Part shown: in pieces, positions 20,193-30,619 of the stretch
How positions within the stretch are numbered: position 1 is the first letter of the stretch
Layout of the letters: each line of letters starts with the position of its first letter
Origin: Symbiodinium natans
Taxonomy: Eukaryota; Sar; Dinophyceae; Suessiales; Symbiodiniaceae
Reading direction: 5' to 3'
NCBI GenBank assembly: GCA_905221605.1
Contig: CAJNDS010002591.1
Coordinates: 130,679 to 194,678, forward strand
Length of the DNA stretch: 64,000 nucleotides
Program-made: the position numbers and the translations under genes
The notes under the pieces: generated by a model
The model's input: the letters and a program-made list of their open reading frames with translations, nothing else
Told to the model about the DNA's origin: nothing
Databases searched by the model: none

Positions 20193-20260
20193 CTCGCAGA
20201 AAGCCGGGTCTTGGCCCAGCGCACGGAGGCGCCGAATTAGCCAGGCAGAGGTGGTGAAGC
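20193..20260 (-). CDS. Candidate exon, unknown gene (68 nt)
   Basis: The reading contains TSAWLIRRLRALGQD and ends AFCE at a GC donor (GAG|GCGCCGG); the acceptor is CCCGAG|G. The open frame and family-typical splice sites make it a convincing exon, but I do not recognise the protein. It may belong with the exons at 20956-20997 and 21256-21322. Confidence 0.55.
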
Positions 20261-20295
20261 CTCGGGCTTACAGATGCCGGGAAGGTTCGAGCGTT

Positions 20296-20362
20296 GGGGT
20301 TTAGGGCTTAGGGTTCAGGGTGTAGGGTTTAGGGTTTAGGGTTTGGGGTTTGGGGTTTAGGA
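20296..20362. repeat. ITS, TTTAGGG, degenerate
   Basis: About nine units, right of exon 20260-20193. Confidence 0.9.
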
Positions 20363-20879
20363 TCTAGGGCCGGTGGGTTAGGGAGGGTCTAGGGCCTCGG
20401 AGGGCACCCTCAGCCCAGAAAACCTGAACCCCCCCCTTTCAGCCTTCAGATCTGAATGGACCCAGGGCCACGGCTGTTCTTGTGAGCAGAGGCACGGAGC
20501 TTCAAGTAGACCTCAGCCATAGAGAGAAGCGAAGCTCTTCGGGCTTCGGGAGGGCTTCGGGAGTCTAGGGCTCTGATGAAGTGCAAACTAAAACCACAAG
20601 CCACGAGATCAGCAGACCGGCCAGACACATCTATGCCTCAGGATGCCCAACCCCACGAACCCTAAGCCCTAAGCCCCCTGTTCGATGAACAGGGTTGTGG
20701 ATTTCAGGTCTTTGCCCCCCCCCTCCCCCCACTTCAAAAGTGTTTCTGCGGGGAAATCGCTGTTCTATCCTATGTGTAGCTGAATAATGACTGAACTTGA
20801 ACCTTCGTGGGCTGGCTCGCCCTGGCACCGAGCGGCACGTCTCCAAAGCCGACCATGCAGTCATGATGAGAGAAACATG

Positions 20880-20901
20880 TTTAGGGTTTAGGGTTTAGGG
20901 T

Positions 20902-20932
<31 letters not shown>
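20880..20932. repeat. ITS, TTTAGGG/TTGAGGG
   Basis: Left of exon 20997-20956: an exception to the usual orientation. Confidence 0.9.
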
Positions 20933-20933
<1 letters not shown>

Positions 20934-20955
20934 CGCACCCTACTTGCACTAGCAC

Positions 20956-20997
20956 CTCCGAAGCTGGGTTTGCGGCCTGTCTGAACAGAAACTGCGC
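20956..20997 (-). CDS. Candidate exon, unknown gene (42 nt)
   Basis: AQFLFRQAANPASE, phase 0 at both ends, acceptor GCGAG|G and a GT donor. It follows the exon at 21256-21322 in compatible phase. Confidence 0.5.
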
Positions 20998-21147
20998 CTC
21001 GCAGCGCAGTCGTGAGTGTGGGGTGGGAAACAAACTTTCTGGGACTCCTCCTCCTGAAGCGATTTTTTGGAGCCGGTTTGGCACTTTGCAGGAACCGCGG
21101 GGCTTCCGGGTTCCGTGCATCAGGCCTGAACCCTCAACCGGGAGCAG

Positions 21148-21237
21148 CCTAAACCCCAAACCCCCCAAACCCCAACCCCAAACCCCAAACCCTAAACCCT
21201 AAACCCTGAACCCTAAACCCTAAACCCTAAACCCTAC
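21148..21237. repeat. ITS, CCCTAAA/CCCCAAA
   Basis: Left arm of exon 21322-21256. Confidence 0.92.
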
Positions 21238-21255
21238 AAGAAGACAAGAGGGCAC

Positions 21256-21322
21256 CTGCGTGAGAGCCGAAACGCAGGCGCTGTTGAGCAGCAGGAAGCC
21301 TTGCAGGCCCATGAACCACGAC
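21256..21322 (-). CDS. Candidate exon with a membrane segment, unknown gene (67 nt)
   Basis: The reading contains WFMGLQGFLLLNSACV and is hydrophobic enough for a transmembrane helix. Acceptor TTTTGCAG|G, donor GT (CACGCAG|GTGCCC). It is followed in phase by 20956-20997. Product unknown, probably a membrane protein. Confidence 0.55.
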
Positions 21323-21346
21323 CTGCAAAAGGGAGGGGCGGCCCTG

Positions 21347-21458
21347 GGTTGGGGTTTGGGGTTTAGGGTTTGGGGTTTAGGATTTAGGGTTTAGGGTTTA
21401 GGGTTTAGGGTTTAGGGTTTAGGGTTGAGGGTTGAGGGTTGAGGGTTGAGGGTTTACG
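21347..21458. repeat. ITS, TTTAGGG/TTGAGGG
   Basis: Right arm of exon 21322-21256. Confidence 0.92.
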
Positions 21459-21494
21459 TAGGGTTTAAGAGATTCGGAGTTGAGGAGTTGAGAC

Positions 21495-21605
21495 GTGGTT
21501 GAGGGCTAGGATGGCCCTTAAAACCCTCTGAAAGATATTGCTGAGCATGACCCTCTTAAACCCGATAAGAGAAATGTCTCAAGGGCCTGCCGAGAGGGTG
21601 GTTGA
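21495..21605. repeat. Dispersed repeat family G, copy 2
   Basis: GGATGGCCCTTAAAACCCTCTGAA and the downstream AAGAGAAATGTC-CAAGG(G)CCT blocks match 10321-10440. Confidence 0.6.
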
Positions 21606-21893
21606 GGAATTGTTGCACAAACGTCCCTAACTCTTAGCGGTATCTTCATTTTACCTGCTGAGAAACTGACATGTCTTCCCATGGACCTTCAAGGAACGTC
21701 GAAGCCCACACCATAGGCCCGCACTCCAAAAGCACATCTCGTCAAAGGCGTAAGGAGTTTTAGGGGCTTCGTAGGGCACGTTGACTCGCTTTACAAGCTT
21801 TACACACAAGTCTACAAGCCAGCAGCCCCCAACAGCAACCCGGTCCAGACTTATTCCTCACTCAGCAAAGCCCTAGAACCCTAGTAATTAAAC

Positions 21894-22170
21894 CGCATAG
21901 CTAAACCCTCAACCTCAACCGCAACCGCAACCCGAAACCCTAAACCCTAAACCCTAAATCCTATACACCCTATAAACCCTACCAACCTAAGGAATTTGGG
22001 GCCCCCTGCTCAGTGTAGGCAGGAGGCACAGCCAGGTCTAACCTCTCGGGGCCAGGTTCGACCAGGTGTGAGGTTTAGGGTTTAGGGTTTAGGGTTTAGG
22101 GTTTAGGGTTTAGGGTTTAGGGTTTAGGGTTTAGGGTTTAGGGTTTAGGGTTTAGGGTTTAGGGTTCACA
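21894..22170. repeat. ITS pair around island 22000-22070
   Basis: CCCTAAA at 21894-21965 and TTTAGGG (14 units) at 22072-22170. The island may hold a minus-strand exon (RLDLAVPPAYTE) but its sites are poor. Confidence 0.85.
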
Positions 22171-22276
22171 GGAATGCAGGAAGGTAGGGTTGAGGGTCGG
22201 CCGGGGTCTGGAGGCTTCAAACAATGAAGTTCGGCTTTAGCGATCCTTGGCTTGGAGGCTTTACGTAGAGTTTAGA

Positions 22277-22528
22277 TGGTTTAGGGTTTAGGGTTTAGGG
22301 TTTAGAGTTTAGAGTTTAGGATTCAGGGTTTAGGTGTGCAGGGGTGAGTTGGCGAAGTCAGGATTGAGGGGCGACAGGGGACCTCTGAAGGCGCTGTTGC
22401 CTAAAAAACTTGAACGCTGCAGGTACTAAGTTGAGGGACCCTTCTCGGTCTTGGGACAGCTTCAGAAAGCTCGAACCCTAGACCGACACCCCGGGCCTAA
22501 ACCCTAAACCCTAAACCCTAAACCCGGG
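22277..22528. repeat. Short ITS: TTTAGGG 22277-22336, CCCTAAA 22496-22528
   Basis: No exon recognised between or beside them. Confidence 0.85.
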
Positions 22529-23008
22529 CCTGGGACCGAACGGCAAGCTCAAACCCTCAACCCACACTGAAAATCCAAGAGTTTACATTTGCATGCAGGT
22601 TCAGACGGCTGGCACCATCCTTCTACGACCCAGTCAGCTAACATGCCCCAGGTTTAAGTTGAGGGTTCAAGGGTTCCGGAGCATTGCTTCTGATGCCCCA
22701 AATCCCCGAGACGCCGGAACCCCCTTCCCAAATCCTAGCAGGCTTGGGGATCTCGGGGCTCCCCCCTGGAGCTGGTAAATCCGAGGGCTGGGGCGCCCAG
22801 CGTGCGATCTTGAAAGAGGATGCTGAAGCAAGACCAGGGGACATCCTGGCTTTAAGGATGGGTATGAGAGCCGAAGACCTGCTCCCCCCAAAGCCCTAAA
22901 CCTTGACACGAGGCCACCAATGCTGTAGCTTAAAGAAGTTAGCAGTATACCTACCCACAGCTCTTCGAGAAGAGCTCAAGAATTAGGGTTTCCTACTTCT
23001 GGCTCATC

Positions 23009-23910
23009 GTGCTTAGAAACTGCCGACCTTGGCTTGAAATCCGAGACGAGGGGAGGTGCAGTGAGGAGAGAGGGGAGGGACACATAATGGATACCGGTAC
23101 CTACAACGCAGCAGCTTTGACTCAAGGATTTCGGGTCGAGCATGCACACGAAGGCAGACGCGCAGTGGAAGCCCAAGCCCTTACATCCGGGCAGGTTGCC
23201 TTGCTAGGTGGTGATCGTCAGGAGCCATGTGCGTGGCTGCAGACGCTCCAGCAGAGGGGGCGGCATGCACCATCAACAAACGGGCACCAAGAATCCGAAA
23301 GAGCTGAAGCTGCTGATGAAAAAAACAGCTCTCGGGAAGAAGGCGGTCTTCGATTCGCCGATGCTCTCCCTCAGCTCCTGCTGCAAGGGGCCCGTCTCAC
23401 TGAAAGGTGCTGCAGCAACACAAGGGCACGCACCAAACGTCTTGCTGCGCAGGATGCGGACACCATACCAGTGGCACACGGGGGCCTGGCAAATGCTTCG
23501 TTTGTGCGACAGCATACGAATTCGGATGCTTCCATGCTGAGGAGGGCGTCCCACCGTACATGCGACGTCTGCTTTGTGACAGACAGACTTCGGACGGCGA
23601 CATCACTTTCGCGGGCTACAGCGCCCAATACGCAAGGGCAACATCGTTGCTACTCCAGGGTCTGGAGAATGTAGTTCGAGAGCGCCAGGAACCAGCGACC
23701 GAAGCAAGCCTGAACCTGTTCACACGGTTTCATGACGCAGTGGGTTGGTGTGGCGTGTGGGAGACCGCCAACGATAGATCCACGAACCTCTTGAACACTA
23801 TCGCTGCAGAGACCTCAAACAATGAAGGCATCTTGCGTGCAGGCACTTTCGAGAAGAGCACAGTAGCACTTGGTCGAACTATTCCATCCGCCAGCCCAAC
23901 CTTGGAATGA
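23009..23910 (+). other. Array-free 0.9-kb region with overlapping plus-strand open frames
   Basis: Two plus-strand frames are open here: 23009-23674 (221 codons) and 23407-23910 (167 codons, Cys-rich N-terminus, protein-like C-terminus including CFVCATAYEFGCFHAEEG). The region lacks telomere-like arrays and would need a frame change near 23.4 kb to be one gene. It could be an intronless or retroposed gene copy, a decayed element or chance. No family recognised, and its strand is opposite to all supported genes. Confidence 0.3.
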
Positions 23911-24131
23911 GATCTAATCCTGGAGATGCTTCGCTTTGCTGGGGGCGTGCCCTGTGCCATGGGAGATGCAGATTGCCCTAACCCTAAACCCTAAACCCTA
24001 AACCCTAAATGTGCAGGCATCAGGCGCCGTCGGCTGCACTTTGCTACGCTAATGGGTGAGCCGTTTTGCCCCCCTTGTCCTGGTTGAACCCGCTCGGCCC
24101 GGCATCCATCTCTTGTTGTTCTTGTTTTTTT

Positions 24132-24283
24132 TGGTTTAGGGTTTAGGGTTTAGGGTTTAGGGTTTGGGGTTTGGGGTTTAGGGTTTAGGGTTTAGGGTTT
24201 AGGGTTTAGGGTTTAGGGTTTAGGGTTTAGGGTTTAGGGTTTAGGGTTTAGGGTTTAGGGTTTAGGGTTTAGGGTTTAGGGTG
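24132..24283. repeat. ITS, TTTAGGG, about 21 units
   Basis: Follows a T-run; the region 24284-24640 to its right holds nothing recognisable. Confidence 0.95.
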
Positions 24284-24639
24284 GCAGAGCTATGCAGAGT
24301 CCCCTTCCGGGATGACTGATAGTAAGGTCTGGACAAGGCCTCTGAAGCACTGTGATAAAGCTGCGATTGATGCATGAGCTACGTTTACCTATAGAGCCGG
24401 GGGCTATAGGACCGTCAGATAAAGGGTTGCGGCTGAAATTGAGCTCAGGCCTCCAGATTCTCGCAGCGCTGGAAGGTCGTTGTCATTGGGCCAAGGATAA
24501 GGCCCTTGCCTCAACGAGATGAAGGCACTCCGATAGGGGTTGCAGCAGCGAAAGGCACATCCGAGAAACAGACCCTCAGAGTCCAAAAAAGTCCTCAAGA
24601 TCCTGGGAAATGAAAAGAAATAAGAAGAAGAGCCTCTGA

Positions 24640-24781
24640 AACCCTAAACCCTGAACCCTAACCCCTAACCCCTAACCCCTAACCCCTAAACCCTAAACCC
24701 TAAACCCTAAACCCTAAACCCTAAACCCTAAACCCTAAACCCTAAACCCTAAACCCTAAACCCTAAACCCTAAACCCTACC
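24640..24781. repeat. ITS, CCCTAAA, about 20 units
   Basis: Left arm of exon 24871-24839; starts with four CCCCTAA variants. Confidence 0.95.
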
Positions 24782-24838
24782 CTGAGAAGCTCCAAGCAAG
24801 GCCCCCCGGCTATCTCGGAGGCTCATGGTCTGCGGTTC

Positions 24839-24871
24839 CTCACTTCGCGCGCGAGCCCAGCAGAGCTCCAC
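24839..24871 (-). CDS. Candidate exon, unknown gene (33 nt)
   Basis: VELCWARARSE between CCGAG|G and a GA donor (GAG|GAACCG), between arrays of opposite orientation. Function unknown. Confidence 0.4.
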
Positions 24872-24887
24872 CTCGGCTGGGTAAAGG

Positions 24888-24996
24888 CGGTTTAGGGTTT
24901 AGGGTTTAGGGTTTAGGGTTTAGGGTTTGGGGTTTGGGGTTTGGGGTTTGGGATTTAGGGTTTAGGGTTTAGGGTTTAGGGTTTAGGGTTTAGGCC
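24888..24996. repeat. ITS, TTTAGGG/TTTGGGG
   Basis: Between exons 24871-24839 and 25097-25040. Confidence 0.93.
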
Positions 24997-25039
24997 TTCT
25001 GGAGGTGAAGCCTGGAGCCTGTACAGCACGAGGCCCAGC

Positions 25040-25097
25040 CTTCTCCGCATCGACCCAGAAGTGCCGCCGCATGCGCTTGGAGTTGCTGTAGTTGTAC
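25040..25097 (-). CDS. Candidate exon, unknown gene (58 nt)
   Basis: YNYSNSKRMRRHFWVDAEK, acceptor CCCAAG|G and a GC donor (AAG|GCTGGG). Strongly protein-like but not assigned. It lies upstream (on the minus strand) of 24839-24871, possibly in the same gene. Confidence 0.55.
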
Positions 25098-25104
25098 CTT
25101 GGGG

Positions 25105-25448
25105 CTTAGGGTTTAGGGCATAGGGTTCAGGGTTTAGGGTTTAGGGTCCAGGGTTTAGGGTTCAGGGTTTAGGGTTTTGGCCTAAACTTAAAACCCTATC
25201 CCTAAACCCGAAGCCCCCTCAACCCTGAACCCTGAACCCTAAACCCTAAACCCTAACCCCTAGACCCGAGTTGTGATTAGAGTTTGGGGGGGTAGCGTGA
25301 TGAGGCTTTGCTTGGGCCTTCAGGACGTACAGACTTGGAGTTGCCGGTGGGAATGAAGTCAATTCTGGGTTTTCCGATTTAGGGTTTAGGGTTTAGGGTT
25401 TAGGGTTTAGGGCTTAGGGGTTAGGGGTTAGGGTTTAGGGTTTAGGAT
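25105..25448. repeat. ITS group 25105-25176 (T), 25182-25264 (C), 25377-25448 (T)
   Basis: The first two arrays abut in inverted orientation, 6 bp apart. Confidence 0.9.
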
Positions 25449-25449
25449 T

Positions 25450-25530
25450 CCCGAGATTAGGGGTACCTTCTTGGGGTCCTTTATTATAAGGGAATCCTAC
25501 TACTGGGGGATCAGGGGGTCCCGTCTTTTC
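25450..25530. mobile_element. Dispersed element family F, copy
   Basis: AGATTAGGGGTACC, TTGGGGTCCTTTATTATAAGGG and GGTCCCGTCTTTTCG align with 3118-3205. Confidence 0.55.
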
Positions 25531-25751
25531 GTAAACCCCCGATTGGGCTGAGTTTACACTAACGCAGAGTGGAGGGTATCGGGCTTGAACGCGCCTGACG
25601 CAAGGCAGCAGACAAGGCTTGACGTTTGCATGATGGGCAACCTGGACACTGGGAAGCAGCCGCGTGAGCCAAATCCCTTCCAACACAGTGCCAAGGTCGA
25701 TCAAGACAGGTCACGTACATATGTCCGGGAAACATGCGAAGAGGCTATTCC

Positions 25752-27408
25752 CTCTTCAGGGTGTCCCGTTAGTGATGTCAGCGAGCCTTGCCGGCCTCAG
25801 CGAAAATGGATGGCGTGACACGATTCTTACGTCATCATGACGTCGAAGCCGATTTTGTGTGCATGCCTCAATCCCAAAAACACATGCCGACAACGTCAGT
25901 CGCAGAACTGCGACGGCCGCAAGCAAGCAGACCCTCGACATCCGATCCAGCAAGCAACAGTCTTTCCACTCTTCAGGGTGTCCCGTTAGTGATGTCAGCG
26001 AGCCTTGCAGGCCTCAGCGAAAATGGATGGCGTGACACGATTCTTACGTCATCATGAAGTCGAAGCGGATTTTGTTTGCATGCCTCAATCCCAAAAACAC
26101 ATGCCGACAACGTCAGTCGCAGAACTGCGACGGCCGCAAGCTAGCAGACCCTCGACATCCGATCCAGCAAGCAACAGTCTTTCCATGTCTTTCCACTCTT
26201 CAGGGTGTCCCGTTAGTGATGTCAGCGAGCCTTGCCGGCCTCAGCGAAAATGGATGGCGTGACACGATTCTTACGTCATCATGAAGTAGAAGCCGATTTT
26301 GTGTGCATGCCTCAATCCCAAAAACACATGCCGACAACGTCAGTCGCAGAACTGCGACGGCCGCAAGCTAGCAGACCCTCGACATCCGATCCAGCAAGCA
26401 ACAGTCTTGCCATGTCTTTCCACTCTTCAGGGTGTCCCGTTAGTGATGTCAGCGAGCCTTGCCGGCCTCAGCGAAAATGGATGGCGTGACACGATTCTTA
26501 CGTCATCATGAAGTCGAAGCCGATTTTGTTTGCATGCCTCAATCCCAAAAACACATGCCGACAACGTCAGTCGCAGAACTGCGACGGCCGCAAGCTAGCA
26601 GACCCTCGACATCCGATCCAGCAAGCAACAGTCTTTCCATGTCTTTCCACTCTTCAGGGTGTCCCGTTAGTGATGTCAGCGAGCCTTGCCGGCCTCAGCG
26701 AAAATGGATGGCGTGACACGATTCTTACGTCATCATGAAGTCGAAGCCGATTTTGTTTGCATGCCTCAATCCCAAAAACACATGCCGACAACGTCAGTCG
26801 CAGAACTGCGACGGCCGCAAGCTAGCAGACCCTCGACATCCGATCCAGCAAGCAACAGTCTTGCCATGTCTTTCCACTCTTCAGGGTGTCCCGTTAGTGA
26901 TGTCAGCGAGCCTTGCCGGCCTCAGCGAAAATGGATGGCGTGACACGATTTTTCGTCATCATGAAGTAGAATCCAATCCAGCAAGCAACAGTCTTTCCAT
27001 GTCTTTCCACTCTTCAGGGTGTCCCGTTAGTGATGTCAGCGAGCCTTGCCGGCCTCAGCGAAAATGGATGGCGTGACACGATTTTTCGTCATCATGAAGT
27101 AGAATCCAATCCAGCAAGCAACAGTCTTTCCACTCTTCAGGGTGTCCCGTTAGTGATGTCAGCGAGCCTTGCCGGCCTCAGCGAAAATGGATGGCGTGAC
27201 ACGATTTTTCGTCATCATGAAGTAGAAGCCGATTTTGTCGCCTGCTCGCTCCTGTAAACACATGTCGACGCCCTAGTCAGCAAAACGACAAGGGCCGAGC
27301 ACAACCCTGCAGCAACTCCAGCGCAGCAAAGGACGATCAGACCACTCTTCAAGGTGTCCCCCTGGTGATTTCAGCAAGCCTTGCCGGCCTCAGCAATGGA
27401 TTTCTTGA
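25752..27408. repeat. 227-bp satellite array
   Basis: Units start with CTCTTCAGGGTGTCCCGTTA at 25752, 25969, 26196, 26423, 26650, 26877, 27010 and 27133, with a decayed unit at 27345. Spacing is 217, then 227 four times, then 133 and 123 (internally deleted units), then 212. Each full unit holds the hairpin GTCGCAG-AA-CTGCGAC. Since 227 is not a multiple of three, the many 76-113 codon frames are repeats of one shadow and not a protein family. Confidence 0.97.
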
Positions 27409-27618
27409 TCCGACGTCATTTTGCCGTGAAGGGGGGACTGTCAATCCGCATGCTGACAACCTCTTTTGTAGAATATCAGCCCTGTCGCGCATGCAAAAGA
27501 TCAGTAACCTTTACTCACCTCCGCGAGAATTGATTCCTTGGCTTGCAGCATTTGCCACAAACTGCTTGCTGAAGGCACTGAGCAATGACCCCTGGAGAGA
27601 TCGTTCCAAGAGCATGGC

Positions 27619-27684
27619 CTAAACCCTAAACCCTAAACCCTAAACCCTAAACCCTAACCCTGAACCCTGAACCCTAAACCCTAA
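27619..27684. repeat. ITS, CCCTAAA
   Basis: Lies just downstream of the stop codon at 27706 of the minus-strand gene. Confidence 0.93.
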
Positions 27685-27705
27685 GTGCCCTGTTGGCTCA
27701 GGAGG

Positions 27706-28618
27706 CTACTTGTAGACTGTGCTGCCCTCGGCCAAGAACTTCATGTAGCCGTCTTGCCTTGTGGATCCGAAAGCTTGGCATGACGGGACTGAAGGCATGA
27801 TAGGCTAGGGTTTAGGGTTTAGGGTTTAGGGTTTAGGGTTTAGGGTTTAGGGTTTAGGGTTTAGGGTTTAGGGTTTAGGGTTTAGGGTTTAGGGTTTAGG
27901 GTTTTAGGTTTTAGGTTTTAGGGTTTAGGGTTTAGGGTTTAGGGTTTAGGGTTTAGGGTTTAGGGTTTAGGGTTTAGGGTTTAGGGTTTAGGGTTTAGGG
28001 TTTAGGGTTTAGGGTTTAGGGTTTAGGGTTGAAGCTTTAGGGTTTAGGGTTTAGGGTTTAGGGTTTACTAACAGTCCTTAATAGGGAGTATGATAGAGGT
28101 ACTTTGATCCCCATTCAGGACTGTTGGTATAAGGGGGGAACATCCCAAGTTTAAGGACACACCCTCTCGCTTTTTTGCGGATATGCCGGCACTGCGAATG
28201 ACGAGTCGCAAAGCAGAGCTGCAACCTCGGACCCCACTCAACCCTAAACCCTAAACCCTAAACCCTAAACCATCGAACCACCCATGCGGCCTAAACTTCT
28301 AACATAGGCTAAAGCTTGGGATACTTTCCCCCTGAAACAAACAATCCTGAGTAGGGATTATAACAGGGGGGGTACGATAATCCCTTTCAAGGACTGTTGG
28401 TATAAGGGGCAACATCCCAAGCTAGAGCCCTGAAGACCCAGCAGCCCCAAGCCCTAAGCCCTAAGCCCTAAACCCTAAACCCTAAACCCTAAATCCTAAA
28501 CCCTAAACCCTAAACCCTAAACCCTAAACCCCAAGGAACCCCCACCCAAAACAAAGTGTCATCCCTGCCGCACCTTTGTGCTGTGTCCTGGAGGTTGTTG
28601 GACAAGGCCACGACCCAC
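27706..28618 (-). CDS. 3' end of an unknown minus-strand gene (two exons with stop)
   Basis: Exon 28618-28574 reads WVVALSNNLQDTAQ and ends in phase 2 at a GT donor (AAAG|GTGCGG). Exon 27757-27706 completes the codon and reads QDGYMKFLAEGSTVYK before TAG at 27708-27706. The phases join exactly, which supports a real C-terminus. The intron between them is filled by arrays (27806-28066 TTTAGGG, 28237-28272 and 28447-28535 CCCTAAA) and two miniature repeats. Upstream exons were not secured; 28.69-28.76 kb may hold one. Protein family unknown. Confidence 0.6.
27806..28066. repeat. ITS, TTTAGGG, about 36 units
   Basis: Near-perfect array with three TTTTAGG slippage variants near 27900. Its right end runs into a family B element and replaces that element's left terminus. 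Confidence 0.97.
28067..28149. mobile_element. Family B element truncated by an ITS
   Basis: ACTAACAGTCCTTAATAGGG to GGGGGGAACATCCCAAG; the left TTGGGATGTT end is absent and the telomere-like array takes its place. Confidence 0.72.
28313..28423. mobile_element. Family B element, most complete copy
   Basis: Ends AGCTTGGGATACTTTCCCC and GGGGCAACATCCCAAGCT are inverted repeats; internal AGTAGGGATTATAAC and TTCAAGGACTGTTGG. About 111 bp, non-coding. Confidence 0.8.
28447..28535. repeat. ITS, CCCTAAA
   Basis: Left arm of exon 28618-28574; CCCCAAG occurs at both edges. Confidence 0.92.
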
Positions 28619-28635
28619 CTTGAAGGGCTCGCGGG

Positions 28636-28831
28636 TCTAGGGTTTAGGCTTAGGGCTTAGGGCTTAGGGCTTCGGGTTTCGTTGAAGCCTTACAACCCCC
28701 AAACTCCTATTCAAACTCAGAGCTCCTGGTCACCGGTGCAGGCCGTCGATGGGAAGGGCGTTTTGTGGCTTAGGGGTTTAGGGTTTAGGGTCTAGGGTCT
28801 AGGGTTTAGGGTTTAGGGTTTAGGGTTTAGG
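28636..28831. repeat. Short ITS: TTTAGGG-type 28636-28672 and 28767-28831
   Basis: The first is mostly CTTAGGG. The stretch between may hold an upstream exon of the gene ending at 27706. Confidence 0.85.
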
Positions 28832-29185
28832 AAACCGCCCCTGGACTGCACAAGCACCCAAGACTCCTGGTTATTTCTGAAAGATACCGGCATTTGCCAA
28901 CTGGGTACCCCGCAGCTGCAACCTGAAAAAATAAGCATGGCATCAACCTCTGAACAACTTGCGACCTCACCTTCTCGCCCTCCAGTCAAAACTTGAAATC
29001 TCCAGCGGTGCTTCATGCACTACTCTGGGAACAGAGTGAACGGCAGGCGGATCTTGTGCAACTCTTGCGCGATAGTGCAATGACAAATACTCAAACACAC
29101 CTTGCTCAAAATTGAAACCCAAGTGGGAGTTCGAAGCCCTTCAGCACTGCGCCGGCCCAACGTAGTTTAGGGGCAGGGTGCAGGC

Positions 29186-29254
29186 TTAGGTCTCGCGCTG
29201 CTTCATCTCTTCTTCGGACTGCGCGCGAAAGACGTACTTCGCCTGCTGCCCGTT
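29186..29254 (-). CDS. Candidate terminal exon, possibly PH-like
   Basis: NGQQAKYVFRAQSEEEMKQR followed by ET and a TAA stop at 29188-29186, after a TTTCAAG acceptor. KYVF(R)AxSEEEM resembles the last strand and start of the C-terminal helix of a PH domain, but the conserved Trp is missing and the piece is short. This is a suggestion only. Confidence 0.35.
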   Translation of the reverse strand, partial: NGQQAKYVFRAQSEEEMKQRET

Positions 29255-29848
29255 CTTGAAAGAATTGGTCGACTCCCGCGTTTCATGGTCTCTAGGACTA
29301 CGGGGTGCATTGTTTGCGTTCTGAACGATGTTTGGGGCTGTTGCAGGGCTTTGGCTCGTAGGGATTGTAGGGTTCAGGGTTGAGCTCAGGGTTGCGCAGG
29401 ACTGATAGGATGACACGCGTCTGGGACTTCAATTTTTACGGCTTCACGAGAGGGTCAACGTGTTTGAAGTGCTGGGTGCCGGGTAAAGCTTGCAAAGGCA
29501 TCGCAAGCCTCTGAAATCTAAATCCTACATCTTCAAACCCCCCGAGAGCCTGCCCCATTCCCTTACCAGACCCGAAAGCGCAAGAGTGCGAGTTCAGAGG
29601 CCAGGGGCCTAGGCCGATCGACTTGGCCAGGACGAGTTTGTCACGTTGTTGAGGGTACGTGGAAGTTTCGAGTTGCCACCACGAAACCCTACACCCGCTG
29701 TCAGCCTCACACGGGGCCCGAGTCTGTATCTGCACACCTGAGCGCGAGCGAGGTTCGGACGCAGCATAGGGTCCAGGCTCGTGTGCATTTTGGTTCTTGT
29801 CAACACGGCAGGCAGCATTTACAGTAGAGTGCCACAAAAAAACTGGAG

Positions 29849-29956
29849 TAACATAGGGGCCTTAAGAATTAGAACAGGGTTTTGGGGTTATAAGAGTATA
29901 TTTATAAAGGGACCATAAGAGAATATTATTAGTAATTATTCCGAACCCTCTAGTAG
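29849..29956. mobile_element. Dispersed element family C, copy
   Basis: ATAGGGGCCTTAAGAATTAG with GGGTTTTGGGG and GGGACCATAAGAGAATA, ending TTCCGAACCCTCTAG. Confidence 0.65.
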
Positions 29957-30551
29957 CTGATGAGATGAGCGCCGTACCGGTTGGAGGCAGCGGTGAAACT
30001 TGACAACCATGGCTCAGCTGCAGCACGTTGTCCGGGATCTGAGCGACCGTGGAAGCCAAACCAACAGCTACAAACCGCAGACCCTCAACACTCTCGACTC
30101 CAAGCACCATCACGCCCTAGAACGCGGAAAACCTCAAGCTGCAAACTGCCATCCAGGGTCTATGATGTTGGTGTGTTGAGGCTTAGTCCGAATCCGCATT
30201 TCATTGTTGCTTTGGGTTTAGAAACTTATGGGACCTCATCCCAAAGTCGGAAGTGTTCATGTTCATCTTCACCGCAGGGCCCAACCCACACGCATCTGAA
30301 AGGCTGTACCCAAACTCTCAACCACAAAGAAGAACCAATAACCGCGAATCCGCCGCCCGGCCCCTCGCACCCCCCCACCCGCCACCAACCCTCCACCAGC
30401 CAGCGCAACAAAAGCCCTCAACCTCATGCAGCCAATCACCAGGTTGGCCAATCAAACAATCGATTCGGTGTAAACCGATCCCAACGAAATCATGTTAACC
30501 GATCAGTTAGACGACAGGTCAGCCAATCAGCCACACACTCGCTAGGTCGGT

Positions 30552-30595
30552 GGCTGGCTTCCGCTTCTTGGTCTTCACGTCCGAGGTGTAGATGC
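30552..30595 (-). CDS. Candidate exon, unknown gene
   Basis: IYTSDVKTKKRKPA after a CACAAG|G acceptor; the donor is uncertain. Basic, possibly a localisation signal. It overlaps a longer plus-strand open frame (29981-30625) that looks spurious. Confidence 0.4.
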
Positions 30596-30619
30596 CTTGT
30601 GCCAGAAGCCCTCAACCCG

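Noticed and set aside
25788-27257. Series of 75-113 codon repeated proteins
   Set aside because: The 227-bp period is not divisible by three, so the same peptide reappears in different frames; it is a satellite.
25752-27408. CRISPR array
   Set aside because: Repeats are 227-bp head-to-tail units without unique spacers, and the genome is eukaryotic.
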